Source: Brachionus manjavacas
Lineage: Eukaryota > Rotifera > Eurotatoria > Ploima > Brachionidae
DNA length: 64,000 nt
Reading direction: 5' to 3'
Assembly: GCA_019054805.1 (NCBI GenBank)
Contig: JAHQIY010000007.1
Span: 2,981,501-3,045,500 of the forward strand
Below are positions 1 through 15,000 of this stretch, in pieces. Made by a program: the position numbers and the translations under genes. Below the pieces are notes generated by a model. It had not been told where the DNA came from and did not search any database. It was given only the letters and a program-made list of their open reading frames with translations. Position 1 is the first letter of the stretch; the number at the start of each line of letters is the position of its first letter.

Positions 1-3000
1 CTTCAAAAGCACGAACAATTTCATAAAAACTGTTTTGTAACTATCAGATATTTGATTTGAATTTTAGAGTTGTATTTAAATTTTTTTAAAGAGTGGCGCT
101 GCAAGTATTCAGCATATAAATAGTGTTGCCAATAAACTGTTGGCAAGTTCGCACTATGCTTCCAACTTAATCTCGCTAAAGACCGCTAAACTCGAAAAAG
201 AATGGCAAGTTTTTCACTCAGCCTTGCAGAATCGTCAAAAAATCCTATCAGCCTCTTGTATGTTTCACAACAAAGCCGATCAAGTAATTTAATCTTAGAA
301 AAATTCATGTTAATTTAAGATTTTTATTTAAAGTATCTAAATAAAGTTGAAGAATGGAAGAACTTGTGTTCTAATAACCAAATAAGCAATAGTGTACAAG
401 AAGCAGAGAACGCCCTAAAAAAGCATCATGAGCTATCTGATGAAATTAGTCAAATATATGCTGAAGTAAATAATTTTAGCTGTCTATTAAATTTTTTTAA
501 ACTTTGTCTCAGATATGTAATGCCAGTTCTAGTATTCAGTTCATTTTTGTAAGTCCCTCGCTCTATCTAATCTTATTTAGATGACACAATTAACCAAGCT
601 CTTGAATTAATATTTTGTATATTTGGATTAATTGGTTTTCATTTTTTAGGTATGTAATGATGGAAAAGCTATTTTAGACTCGATCCAATCCTCTCAATCA
701 ACTCAAATTGGTCAAATGGAGTTCAAACAAGCAGCTAGTCATATTTTAGATATTGTTTATGAGGTCATTATACTACAAATAAAAAACATTTGTTTAGATT
801 TTTTAAAATTAATGCATTTAGATCTTGTCTAATCATCGGCAATTGGAACTTTTGTGGGTGAACAAAAAGCAAAAGTTACAAAATAGATACAGGATTTTAA
901 ATTTCCAACAAAATATAAAACAAGTATGAATTTCAATTTATTTTAGTTAATTGTAAGGATAGGGGTGATAAATAAAATAATTAAGAAAGTAAAATATTTT
1001 AAAATTTATTTTTTTCAAATACACACTGGAATATAGAGTGAACTGTTCCAAAAAAATATCACTTGATCAATTTTTCTTTCAAAATAAAAGTACAATTTAT
1101 TAAAATCAAATATTTGTTCTCACATTAATATAATAGATAACCTAAAATAGGTTGAATACTTATTTTCAACTAAAATGAGAAATTAATTAGAAATTAAAAT
1201 CTGAAGTATAAAAAACCCATGTCAAAAATGGATAAGGTTCGAATCTTTCATCTAATTTTTTAATTATCAAAAAAACAAACATATCCGTAGATGCTAGATG
1301 AGATTTAAACTAAAAAAAAATGTGCCTTATATACTTTTAAAATTTATAAATAAAATGTTATACTTTTAAGTATCACAAGAAGAACACTCTAGTGCGTGAG
1401 GCTTTGTGAGAGAAAAGTAGTGAATATTATGTTATTAGCAGAAATGCTTTCGTAATCTTGCTGAATATTACTTTCGATATTCTTTAATGAGTAAGATTTC
1501 TTTATTTGTTTATTTCTTGAATATTTCTCTCTTTTTTGTTCAATATTATTTTAAAAGTAGTTTTTTGAATTTTCAAAAAGTTTAAATGGTACAGAAGGTA
1601 CAGCTTTCTCAAAAGGAAAATGACAGAAAACAAAAAATTGGAAAACAAAATTTTAATAAAAGGTTCTAATAAATATCGTACACATTTTCCCAAGAATAAT
1701 TATATTGAAAATGTGAACATTATTTGATATTATACGAAAATTCTTTGTTTAAAAATTATAAAATGTGCTATAAAAAATATAATTTTAATTATATAATTAA
1801 AATAAAATTTAATTCATAAAATTTCTGATAAATTTGAAAAAAGCATAGATAATTTTTGAAATTTGAATTAGTAAGATAGTTAAAAAATCTTTTTCATTTT
1901 ATTATTTGAAATATCAACTGAATAATAAAAAATAAAAATTAATAAATAATTAATCAAAGAACATCTTAAGTCTTTATTTTTTATCCGTCTAGTCTCGTCT
2001 TGAAGCTTTGCTTAGGAAGTCTTGATTGCTTAAAACAAGCTTAAGAACACAAAAAAAGTTTCACGAATTAGTTGGATAATTTTATAAAGTTAAGCATAAA
2101 CATTAAGAATTAAATATTTAAGTCACACATCTCTAAGCATGTCTGTTATATTTAAAAATATCTGATTTAGATTATTTGCATAACAGTATAGCATAGAATA
2201 TTTTTTAAATTTGGAAAATTAACTTTCATTTGAAATTTGAGTCTTTATCATTCGCAAAATATTAAAAATTGTAAGCAAGCTAAAATTAGTTAGTTTATTC
2301 AAGATAACTTTTAACATTTAGTTTTAGGATTTTAGAACAAAAAATATAGTGAAATAATTTTTTTTATTTGCAAGTTCCTTACATCAAAATTTAACTTAAA
2401 AAATTAAGTTAATTTATTTGAACCAAAATTTTAGATGGATATTGGTTTTGATGGGTTAGAAAATATTAAATAAAGATTGAACAAAACCAAAATTTTTACT
2501 GTAAATTAGTTTTGGAATCGTTAAAAGTTAAAAATTTAAAAATTAAAATAAAAATTTTCCTGATTAGACAATTGGGATTTCTGATGTTAAATTTCGATAC
2601 AAACTTAACTTAAAAACAATATCGATCACCAATTTTTTTAAATTTCAGACTTTCAAAATTCTCCTGAATATGATCTTAAGATTCTTTTCAATACTTCAGA
2701 CACTCATTTTTTATCTTTTACAAATACGGGATACCGAATTTTCTAAGTTTTTGCTTTTTTCGCAAGATTCCTATCTAGTTTTAATTGCGCAATATAAGCA
2801 CAATTTTCAACTATGATTTTTAATATTTTAAAACCATGAAGATATAAAATCATCTCAAATAATATTTGAATAGTTAAAAAATAAAAAAATATTCAATTAA
2901 TTTTTAAATTCAATTTTTTTTTCAAAAATAATTATATATTTTATCACTTTTAGTAAAATTTGGGTAGAAAAATTAAAAGAATTGTAACTGATGATATCAA

Positions 3001-6000
3001 AATTAAAACTCGTCTTTTTTTCCAGTAACATCTTAAATAGGAGAATAAAACAGGCGTTAAAGTGTCTGATAATTTAAGCTAAATAATTATCGAATAATTC
3101 TAACTGCAATATTATTGATAGAATTTAAATTAAAGGAAATTTAAAAAGTAATTTTATTTTCTTTATTTTATAAAGTCTTATTTTGAAGAGATTAAAAAGA
3201 ACTTTTAAGCTACTAATTGAAAATTTTTTAAATCAAACTTTTGAGAAGAAAATAAAAATTATTCCTAAAAAAATTTTTATAATTTTTTTCTTGTCATTTC
3301 TTGATTCTCATAAAAATAACCGAAAAAAAATTCAAATATTAAAACATTAAAGGTCTACAATTGGTTGGAGAACCATGGAGAAGTGTTTCTTAGACGAAAC
3401 CAGTCGATCGGCAAGAATTTAATGCGAGCTAAAATGCTCCACTTATCGCATGAAAATTTTGTCAAAGTTCTAAAAGTAACCTATCTTGTTGAATTTACAA
3501 TAAATTTTATTACTAACCTAATTTTGATCAGAACACGATCACAAATGTGGAAAAACTGCTAGCTTCGGCTGACGATTTAGTTCTTAATGGAGAATTCGAG
3601 CCACAGGATGTGTACACAATGACCAAAGAGCTGGAACAACGAATGACTCAATTTCTTCAACGAGTCGAAAAGCGAAAGAACATTCTCGACTTGTCCGTTC
3701 TGTTTCACACTCACGTGGTCGAGCTGGATAACTGGTTCAACGAACTCAAGATCCAATGGACCGGACTCAACCTAAACGACATAAATTTCAACTCGACAAA
3801 TCTGGACATTGTAAATAGCTGTATAGACAATCTGGAAAAGCACTTGGAAGTTTTGAACGAGCAAAGAACGGTGACCAACGATGCTGTGGACAAAACTCTT
3901 ACAGAAGGCGACTCGCTGCTCAGCTACCTGAACGAAAACAACCACGAATCAAAGCAGTCGTCCCAGCAGCATTTGGACTCAACTATCCAGTCTATAAAAA
4001 GCCGCCACACGGACATTGACCAACTTTTGTCAAGCTTGAAAAAAAAACTGGAGATAACTCTGCAAATAAAACAGTTTGAAAAGGACGCGCTAGAGACCAG
4101 CCAAAATTTGGAGCACTGGGCCGAAGAGCTCAAGTATTTGGACGAGCAGGAGCATGAGGACAAAACGGCCGAGTCAGCCGAAACTTGGCTTCACAGTCAA
4201 ATACAAACAGCCAACCAAATGCAGGTCCTCGTGTTTGAGCTGCTCCAAAGGGGCAACGATCTGGTCCAAAACCTGGAAAAAAATGATCCCGAAAATTCTC
4301 TTAATCTGAGTGCAGCCAAGCAAAAAATTCAGTCGTTCATAGAATATTTGAACGAGCGGGAAAAAGAATTGCATGAGTTGGCCATCAAGCAGCAAAGAAA
4401 GCTCGGCCAATGTCTGCAAATAAATCAGCTCGAAACCGAGTGCACCCAGCTGCTCAATTACATTTCCAATATAGAGATGACTTTGTTTTCCATGCTAAAA
4501 TTTGCCCGCAATCTCGAGGACGCCGAAGTGGTCAAAAAAGAGCATGAGATTTTCAAGTCAAATTTGGAAAGGGTCTCATCTAGTGTCAACGTTTTGCAGT
4601 CCAAGGCTCAGCGAATTTTTATGGACAATCAACAGAATAGAGTAGTGAGCAAATTCGAACAATTGATGAACAATCTTAACTCAAAATGGCAGATGCTTTT
4701 AATTTACATTGATAATAGGACTCGTTTGGTCATGGCTCAAATCAACTTCTACAAATACACAGACCAAGTAACCACTGTGTTGGAAAGCTTAGAGCTAGAG
4801 TATGCACGCGACGAAGATTGGTATGAAAAGTCCAAAAATGAGTATGATCCAGAGCAGTTTCTTCAAGCTCAAATCCAAATACATAACCAGAAAAAGCAGT
4901 CGTTTTTGAAAGCGTGCAATTGGGCGCGTCGAACTGGCGAAACATTCCAGAAGTACTCAATGAGAAACATATGCGATGCCAAAATGACCAATTCGAACAT
5001 CTTGCATGAAATTGAGAAAAATACCAAGCAAATAATGGACGATATTCATTTGAGAGAAGAGAGAACAATCAAGTCGTGGACTAACAGAAAGAACAGTCTT
5101 GACGAATGCTTTCAGTATGTAATATTTGAAAAGAGCTCGAAAGAGGCTCTGGCATGGTTGGCTGAATGCGAAGCTAGTTACGTGAGCAAATTTCAAAATT
5201 TGGGCCATGATCGAGAAGAAATGAAAAAATTGTACAAAGAATTTTGTGAATTTACCGAAAGACTTAAAAATCAACAAGGATATGTTAACCTTTTGATTGA
5301 ATTGTCGCCCAAGTTGCTCGAGTCAAGCATTCGCTATGGCAACAATATTGCCATGTGGGCAAACAAAGTAGAGAGTAGATACAAAGAGTTTTTTAATGTA
5401 ATGTCCAAGGTGCAGCAAGCTTACGGTGTTCAGATTGAGGCTTTTGGTTGTGAGTCTGCCAAGCATCTTGCTGAAATTACCAATAGAGTTATCTTAAATC
5501 AAGAGCCTGTCATTGACCACAAAAAACAGCAGGAAATTTTAAAGCAAAACGAGCAAAAGCAAAAGCTTGTTAAAAAAAGACAGTGAGAATTTATTTGAAT
5601 TTTTTTTTTTCAGTTTAAATTTGAAATTTTTTAATTTAAAAATAGAAATATTATCACTGAAATCATTCAGACCGAAAAAACTTATGTCCAGGACTTGTGT
5701 GCTTGTTTGGACTCATATTACAAAGATTTCATGCACAATTCGGGCACTTTGCCTGATTATCTTCAAGGTAAAATTAATGTTATATTCGGAAATTTGGAGG
5801 AGATTTACAATTTTCATAAAAAGTAAGTTTTTGTTTTGTATCATATCTGTTTAATTATGATGGGGGATGCATAAGTTAAGAGGAAGGAGTCAAAAAATAA
5901 AATCTCAAAAAATGAAAATGACTTTAAATTCTGTTTTTTTTTTCTTTGGTGTAGAAAAATAATTTCTTTGATAGAATTACAATTTTTGAATAAAAAAAAT

Positions 6001-9000
6001 GGCAATTTTTTTTTAAGATTCAAATTACTTAACTTCTAACTGTACCTTTTCGGAAAACTCTGGAAGCTGTGGTGACATTCTTTGATTGATTTCTTACTGT
6101 TTTGTGGCCAATAAATTTCCTACAGGTGCGCCACTGACTGATCCCAGTTCTTTTTTTCGACTAATCTCTTTTGTTAACTAATTTTAATTTGTGAAATCAA
6201 ATTTTTGTCTGCTTTCCAAAAAGTTTTGCAAGATTAAATAAAATAATAAGCATTTTTAAAAAATATACTTTAACTCACCTGAATATTTGTTTGATGAAGG
6301 AAATAAACTAAGCTCTTAAATTATGCTTCGATCTTTATTTAATATATTATATGATATTTGAAAAAAATCAGGCTGGTAATTTACTAGGTTCAATTTTGAA
6401 AAAAAATACAAGATAATTTATTTAAAACACTGCAAGATAACAGAAAAACATGAAAAAGAGCGAATTCTAAAATAAACAACTTGAAAGCAATTACACAAAT
6501 TGCCATAAAAGAACCTTTTAGTAATCTTTCTTAAATTGTTAAATTACCCCTTTTTTACATTTCTACTAAATATTTTTTTTTTCAAAAAAAATCGCTTTGA
6601 GCACTTTCATCATAAATAAATAGTTCTAATAAATCTAAATTTGTTTGTAAAATATTTTTATATTTCAATAATGGTTTGTTGTTTAGTATACTGAGATGAT
6701 CATCGAACCTGGTTACATTTTTCTTACTACAATCAAGTTTTAACCAAACTTTAGCCAAACTTTTTAATACATAAAAATAAAAATCATGTTAATGAACTTA
6801 AATTTTCTAACTTAAGTTTTAATTTCAAGGATCTAAAAAATTTTAAGCTTTTAAAAATACCCTCTTTTTTCTAGTTTATACAAAAATCTACAGCAAATTA
6901 AAATTTTAACTTAATGTTTTGAAAAAAAAAGCTTTAAAATTGACCATTTTATTGAAAAGGAAAAAATAAATCTTCAAAAAAAAAATTAAATAATGACAAA
7001 ATTTGTTATATTTCTTCTTATAAACAAGAATTTTAACTCTTTTCTAATGAATCAAAAATCATTTCTTAAGAATTGAATTAAGCTTTATTTTTAATTTTTT
7101 GAAAATAATCTGTATTACAAGGATTCGTGATCAACGTTGAAATGGATTTAATAAACACATAAATAAAATATAGTGCCCCAAATTATAAATCGTAGTTTGG
7201 GTCATAATTTTCAATCGAACTTTAATTAAATTAAAAAAAATAGTTCAGATTGGTCGAGTCTGACAGAGGTTATTAGACTCGAAATTAACATGTCTCAGTA
7301 TGGCATATGTTTTAGGGAGCAATATACTGAATTTTCCTAATTTACCTTTTACTTTTAATAAAATGTCAACAGCAAACAAATTTTTTCCATAGAGCGATGG
7401 CTTAAACAAAACCATCGAATTTAACAAATAATTTTACTATAGATATCAATTAATTCGATTAATTCTAAATTAATAAATTAATTCGAAGATACTTTCATGA
7501 ATTAATTAAATTGATGAAAGAAAATTTTAAATTCTGAATATTTAGCTGGCTGTTATTATTGGAAAAATTGCCTTCACCAAACTCCGCTAAGTTAACTTTT
7601 CTTTTATCGTTTATTTATTAGATTTTTTAAATTAAAAGTAAACGATGTTTTTCTAACATCAAAACCTTATGCGATTAATCAAAAGTTTTTTCTTATTTTG
7701 AAAAAGATAAATCGCTTTAATAATAAAATAATAAAAGCTCATTTTCTCGTAATAAAAATGAATTTCAAAAACGGATGGTACTCTTGAGTCTTTTTTATTT
7801 TACCATGTTTGTTTCAAAAGCTTAAAATTAAATAAAAATGATTTTATTCTTCAATTGCTTATCTATTTTCTTTAGTATTTATTTTTAAAATATTCATTAA
7901 AAAGAAACAGTGAATAAAATAATGAAAAAAACGGGATTATGTTTCATCTATTACAAGTGGAACAAAATAAATATCTTATCAACTTTTCTTCTCTTCTCTT
8001 TTTATTTTAATTAATCATCACTCTAGTGATGTTTCCTGAAATAAATAAATGAAAAGCTTGTTAGTAAATCAACTGTGCTAATTAAAAACTTAAAAAAATA
8101 TCAAAAATAAATCTGGTTAAATTTTCTCTTCTTTTAAGTACATTTTTGGTCGAATTGGAAAATTATGAAAACATGCCGGAAGACATCGGCCACTGTTTTG
8201 TCATATATGCTGACCAATTTCAAATATATGTTGAATATTGTAAAAACAAGGACAATTCGACCAAGATACTCATTGAAGATGGTCAAAAAGAGGGCTATTT
8301 TGACAAGCAGCTGCGTGTTGGTCAGCTAAAATGTTCAATTGATTCTTACCTAATAAAACCAATACAAAGAATTACCAAATACCAACTTTTGCTCAAAGAT
8401 TTGCTAGCTTGCTGCGAAGATAATAGAGCAGAAACCAAGGATGCACTTGATGTAATGATGAATGTGCCTAAAAAGGCCAATGATGCAATTCATTTGAGTA
8501 TGCTAGAGGGTCTCGAAGAAGGTCTGTCCAAAGACGCCCTTGGCGATGTTCTGTTACAAGACAAATTTCAGGTCTGGGACTCAAAACAGTTGATAAAAAA
8601 AGGCAAAGAACGTCACGTGTTTCTATTCGAGACCAGCTTGGTATTCGCTAAAGAAATAAAGGACCAAAAATCAAAGCTAAAATATGTTTATAAATTTAAA
8701 CTAATGACTTCGGAGATAAATATAACTGAGCACATGGAGGGTGATTCTTGTAAATTAGCAGTTTGGACTGGTCGAGCGCCCTTGTCGGACCATAGGGTGA
8801 TTTTAAAAAGCACTAGTCTCGACATCAAGCAACTTTGGGTGAAAAAAATCCGCGAACTAATTCAAGAAAAATATTTCTACATGGAAGTTGCTATGTGCGA
8901 AGCCGGTCAAAGATCTAATCGTAATTCAAAGGACTTCGACGCGGAGCCAGATTTCAATGGTCTCAGTCTGGGCAACTATGTGGACAATTTATCTAGTGCC

Positions 9001-12000
9001 GCTTCGAATGCAAGCAGTGGAACCAAGGTAAGTGGCTTATTTATTGAAAAATTATCTAATTGCTAGCCAAAATCTCTGCTTTTTTAATTTATTTCCATGT
9101 TTGCATCCGAAAATCAAAAACATGCTAGCTCGTCTAATTTAAAAATTCTTGTTATTTTCATTTCTTGCGTAATGTCTTGTTTTAAATTAACTTTATTAAT
9201 CTATCAGGGCATTAAATTTGCTAAAGGTGCCTAATTAGATCAAATTTTAGATGAAATTTAATAAGAAAAATGCTACATTAGGATTCCGATTGGGTGTGCT
9301 GTAAATATAATTTTAAACCACAAAATTTGTAAAATCTATTTTTTCTTAACATTATGGAACGCTTCACGATTTAGCTTATCAATATTATTATTATTATTAT
9401 TAAAAGAATCAAGAATTATATTTATTTAATTGTATTGCGATGTAGAATTTTATAATAGACGTGATTTAGAGAGAAACATGTGCCAGAATAAAAAAATGGC
9501 TCAAGTAGACTTTTAAAAATTGCCTTGTGTTTGATTAATAAATGAGTTTTATCAAGAGTCAACTTGAACATATCAATGAAATGTGATCGATTGCACAATT
9601 TTAGGCTTCAAACTCTTCGAATTAGAGCCAACTCAGCTCCCAATTTTAGAACCATTTTTCATCAAATCTTTTAAGATTAATTTAAAATCAATTTTTTCTG
9701 TTTTGTCGGAAGTTCAATTTTCATTATTCATTTTACATTGACAAATTAATAAAAAATCAAGATAAATAGATAAATAAATAATATTTTATTTCTTATGCTG
9801 TTAAGAACTGATAAAAAATGCAAATTTTTCCACAGTCTAGAAATCAGCAGGGATGCTGGCTTTTTCCACAGAGAAGATCACGAAGAAAGTTCTAATCTAA
9901 ACATTTAAAATAATCTGTTAAAAAAATACTTAAAGCCGCAATTTATATTTAAATCTTTTTTCTTCCATAAAAGAATATAACTTTTGTTTCTAAATGAACG
10001 CGACCAAACTATTTATGTTGGATAAATAAAAAAGAAATTAAAAAGTAAAATAAGCTGCGTAATCTTTTTTTATGGGTGCTGAAATGTTTAATTTAACGAA
10101 AAGATACAAAATGTAGGGATCTTTAGAGAAAAGTTTCACTGCCTTAAAACAAACAATAATTATTAGAGTTTTATTTGAGTATAGAAAAAATACGTGAGAA
10201 AAATGAGCTTTTTGCAGATAAAAAGTGAACAGCATCAGCGGTCTAGATCGTTTGACGCGTCCAGTCTTCATCATGACTTCTTTTCAGAAACCACTCTTAG
10301 AGTCAATTCAAGTTTGTTCAAAAAATCATCGCTGCAGCTGGAAAATATTGTGGCACCCGACCGTCACATATCTCGATCATATGAAATGCAAAAAAAGCTC
10401 AGCGCTAGTTCGATTACAAATCTGTTTTCAAAATTTAAGAAAAAATTTATAGCAAAAAAAAAAATTGACTACGACAGCTCCTCATCCAGCTCTTCAAATG
10501 ATTTACATGCATCATCGATACCGGTCATTCAAATCACGGACAGTGATGACTTTTTTGACCATGTAATACCTTTATTATAAATTACTTTCTACGAACCCTT
10601 TTAAAATAAGAAGAAAAAAGATATTGATTTTTGATACTATTAGGCTGCCACGTCTAAACTTTTAAATTTTATTTTTTAAAGAATTTACCTGTTTCCTGAT
10701 AGTGATATTGCACAATTTTAGCTGGTAAAAAATTTGGTTCAAAAACATTTTAAATTTAAAGCCAAGTATTTTGAGTTGCCTGAGTAAAAAAGGGAAATTA
10801 TTTCTCAATTACGCTATCATAATTGGTTCTAATTGCTCGATAATTCTCCCAAATAGAAAATATAATGTTTTTATTTTATTTAGTTCTAATGGCAGCAAAA
10901 ATTATTATAATTTTAAAAATTAAGATTGTTTAGTTTCCAGATTTAATTTTGTTTAGGTCTTAAGATTTACGCTAAATTAGAAACAAATTTCTTTTATTCA
11001 AAATAAAGTGTATAAGACTAATTCTAAGATTAACAAAAGAAGCTGAACTATTTTTTGATCATTTCAATTCAAATATAATCAAAAATATTTTGACAGTAAA
11101 CATTTAAATCAGTTTTTGTCATTGATCAATTTGTTTAAAAGGAATATTCTTATTTTTCAAATGAGCTCTTATCTTTTGAAAATTGATCCTTGAGCATAAT
11201 TTTTTAGAAAAATTCAAGACCCTAATTATTTAATGTTTTCTTCAGCTAGAGTCTTTACTTGACTAGAATAAAATATTATATCTTTGATTGAACCTAATTG
11301 AAACAACTTAAAATGTATTTTTTTAACATTTAAAGTTAGGGGCTTTACAGAAATTAAGTTCAATTTCACGTTCAGATCGGAAGGCCCCAATTAGTTATAA
11401 CAAAACCTCTAGTAAGAAGGATCATGTGACGAAAAATGTTGCTTCAGTCACAAAAAAAGCAATGTTTTTTTATTTTTCTCTCGTTTAATGTCAAAATTAA
11501 AAGAATAATTTTTTCATTTGTTTCCTTTATTAAAAGATATTTTTAATTTACCTTGACGCAATGTGCTGACTAAATATTTGAATAAAATTGGATGCAGAGT
11601 AAATTTTAATCACTTTTTAGTACTCACTGTTTCCATAATGTTATGTTCGACTTGGTGTTTTTTTTTTCTGAAGAGATTCATCAGAGACAGAATCCTTTTA
11701 ATCAAATTGAAGTATAATTGTTATAGATTTCAAGAAATCAATGCATAGCGCAATTTCTAAAAAAATTAATTAAGACAACATTTTTATATATTCCCCTAAG
11801 TTTTAGCTAAGTAAATCTATTTGTGAATGGTAAATGCTTTAGGGTTTAGTCAAAGATAGCATTGCTCATTTATTTGCATGGCAAACAACTGGTCCAGTGA
11901 TCTAAATTGACGCTTGGAAAAACTAGCGTAAACTAAATAGCAACGAGGCTTTTAATTAAAAAATTAAGCATTATTAATCTAATTAAACAACATGCAAATA

Positions 12001-15000
12001 TATTTCGAGCAACCAAAATTTAAAATTCAATTCCTTTTTTTAACTTAAAGATCAAAAAGAGTTTTCGCAGAAGTTGGTTTTGAGCAATTTTGATGCAAAA
12101 TTTGTTTTTCTCTTATGTTTAGTTATTGATTTGAGAGCAAAAGAGCAAATATAACAAATAATTTTTTGTTCAATCTTGCTGGAAAAGTGAAGTTTTCATA
12201 GAAATATTTCCAAAAAATTTAGCTGTTATTACATCAAGGAACATAAAAAAACAAAGAAGCTTAAGAAAAAAGAAAAAATTTAAAGGGGAAAAGCATATTT
12301 AAAACAATTCTAAGCATTTATCTTTCTAATTTATTTTTTATATTCTTGTTTAATAATCGACGTAACTAAACGCGAATACATTTAGCCAAAAATAGATAAC
12401 ATATTCTCATGAAAATGGATTATTGGAAATTTTTCTTCAAAAAATGGGTTCGTAGACCGTAATTTCTATTTGCTTTTTGTGAGAAAAAAAATAAAAGGGT
12501 TTAAATTTTTAATTAATTTAGTGACCATTTTTGATTAGAGTGCTGATTTTTATTTTATTTAAAAAAAATATCAATTCCATTCAACAGCAATACATTCACG
12601 CGTATTTAGAACTATATGTAATTTAATTTTATTTTTTTTACATTTTAAAAGCTTTTCACATCAAGATTTGATTTAATTAAATATCTATATAAAGTTGTGA
12701 TCTAAAATTTTCAAGTGCCTAAAATAACTGACAAGTCACGAATTTTATTGAATAAATATTTTCTTTCTTTAATAAATTTAGCATTAAGAAAAACTTTCTA
12801 TGATTAAATTATACAAATTTTTCCCTCGAAGACTGTAACTTCGAAAGAAACAGTTATAAACAGTTTTAAATTAATTTTTTTAATTATAAATTTATGTTTG
12901 AATTGCCTTTATTGGGAAAAAGTCTGCAAAAAAACAATTTCAGAATTTTTTCAGGGCTATCCGAAAAAATGAAAAAAAATTACCAAAATTTTTTATTAAA
13001 ATATATATTCATTTTTTTTTTCATTTTTTTGTCTATATTTAAAAAAATGTAAAAAATCTGTCAGTTATCACATAAAATTTAGAATATAGTCCAAATATTT
13101 TGAATTTCGTTAGAAGAAAAGATAAAACAAAAATTAAGTTTAAAAGCTCTAATAAAGTTTCCCTTACTGATATTTCTTCCATTACTTTTATTTGGAATTT
13201 TTAAACTATAAGAAAATTAATTATAAAATTTGTTTATCTGATGCTGGTTTTAATTGCCATATTTATTATGTTTTAAAAATTAAAAAAAATTTTTATTAAA
13301 ATCAGCATTAATCGATTTCTTTTTAATAGATTTTTTTTATTACTTTAAATGAGTCAAATTGTTTAATGTAGCTCCAACATAAATATTTTTTTTAATTTTT
13401 AGATTTATTAACAAAAATTTTTTAAACATTCTTTTCAATTTTGAATACAAGGGAAATTAAATTAATATATAAAATTATTTTCAAAATTCATCCGAAACTC
13501 ATTTTATATTGTTAAAAGAATAGTTTAAATCTAAAAATATCATATTTTTATTTTTTCTAATTATTTAACAATTTTCAAATATTTAAGTACAGTGGTGTTC
13601 CGCATTTTGTATTTTATCTTACTTACTAAAAAATCATATTTTTACCATTTTCTAGTAAAATAAGGTAAAATTTTAATATTTTACGTAGATTGTTGTAAAA
13701 ACAAAAATGCCCAAAATATTGAAGAATTTTGACATTTTTTAAAAAAAATCAGTATTTTATTAAAATTTGCAAATTTTTCAAATGACATATTTATCGAAAA
13801 AGATTGTGATGATCCTTCTAAAAAACCGTTTATGAATCAAAATAAGATTCAAAATATAATGGAAGATATTGGACAACTTGAGGTTTTGATCAACTTTTGA
13901 TGCTCAAAATGATCATTTCAAATTTTAATTGTAAAATAAATAAGAAAATTTTAATAGAAATAATACAAAGATACAGTTTTGTATTTTAACATACCTTGTT
14001 AAATTTGAAATTAAAATCTGCAAAAGTCTGCACAAAATTACTCACCTAAAATAGCATATTTAGATGGTATGATCTCTAGAATTTTGATAATGCAGAGTTT
14101 ACCTTATTATTTAACATAACATGTTAAATACAAGACTGTATCTTTATTTATTTTAATTATTTTTTTTATTTTTTACCAATTCTCTTACGAATTAATTTGT
14201 TATTTTACAATTCCTGTGTAAAAAAATATAGTATATCAACTAAGAAAGAACCTTTTTTTTTCAAATAGTATGTTTAAATAGCATGTCATTTAAATTTAAT
14301 CAATAAAAAGTGTCAAAGTAATGAATCAGAATTGCATGATTGAAAAAGTATCTATTTTGCCCAAAATGAGTTGATAAAGCAATATCTTTCTCTCCTTATT
14401 TAAATTCATTCATTTATCAATTTGAAAAAAAGAATTTAGCGTCAATCTCAAAGATTGCGCGAACAACTTTTAGAAATCGCTTAAATCTTCTTCATTGATA
14501 ACCATTGTTTACGAAAAATTAAATAAAAAATAGATTTTAATTTTTATAAAAGATACAGTTTTTGGCATCACGCATTTGAGAAATTTGATTCTAATTTATG
14601 TACTGTTTGCTTAGATGATGGGCTTTTTGTTGATAAAAATGTCATCCCTTTTTCTTTGTGTACATTTGGCTTAATATTGATATTTTAAAGTTAATCTATC
14701 ATTATTTTTAGAATTAAGTAAATAAAAACTAGCAAACATAACAATTACCTTTCTTACAAATTATTCAAGATTTTGTGAAAAAAAAATCTTGAAATGATTA
14801 TTATATTGATTAGATTCGAATAAGGTTTTTTTTGTTTATTTATCGATATTTGTATTTATGAAACTGTTTTGTGTATAATGATTTGTTCTAAACAGATTTA
14901 AATCTACAAAAATTTTTATAAAGAATGAATTTTTTTCAAAATATTCATTTTTTGTATACTTTTTGTGCTTGTGTTAAAATATCAGAGCGAAAAAAAACGA

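Noticed and set aside
3711-5277. Several minus-strand open frames of 60-108 codons inside the large Trio spectrin exon
   Set aside because: They are antisense shadows of a clearly conserved coding exon and resemble no protein family.
5567-5854. Plus-strand 95-codon frame after the large Trio exon
   Set aside because: It crosses an intron in the wrong frame. The DH1 exon is 5646-5822 in another frame.
6040-6150. Possible hAT-type transposon end (CAGTGGCGCACC on the minus strand) in a Trio intron
   Set aside because: No matching opposite terminus, target duplication or coding remnant was found.
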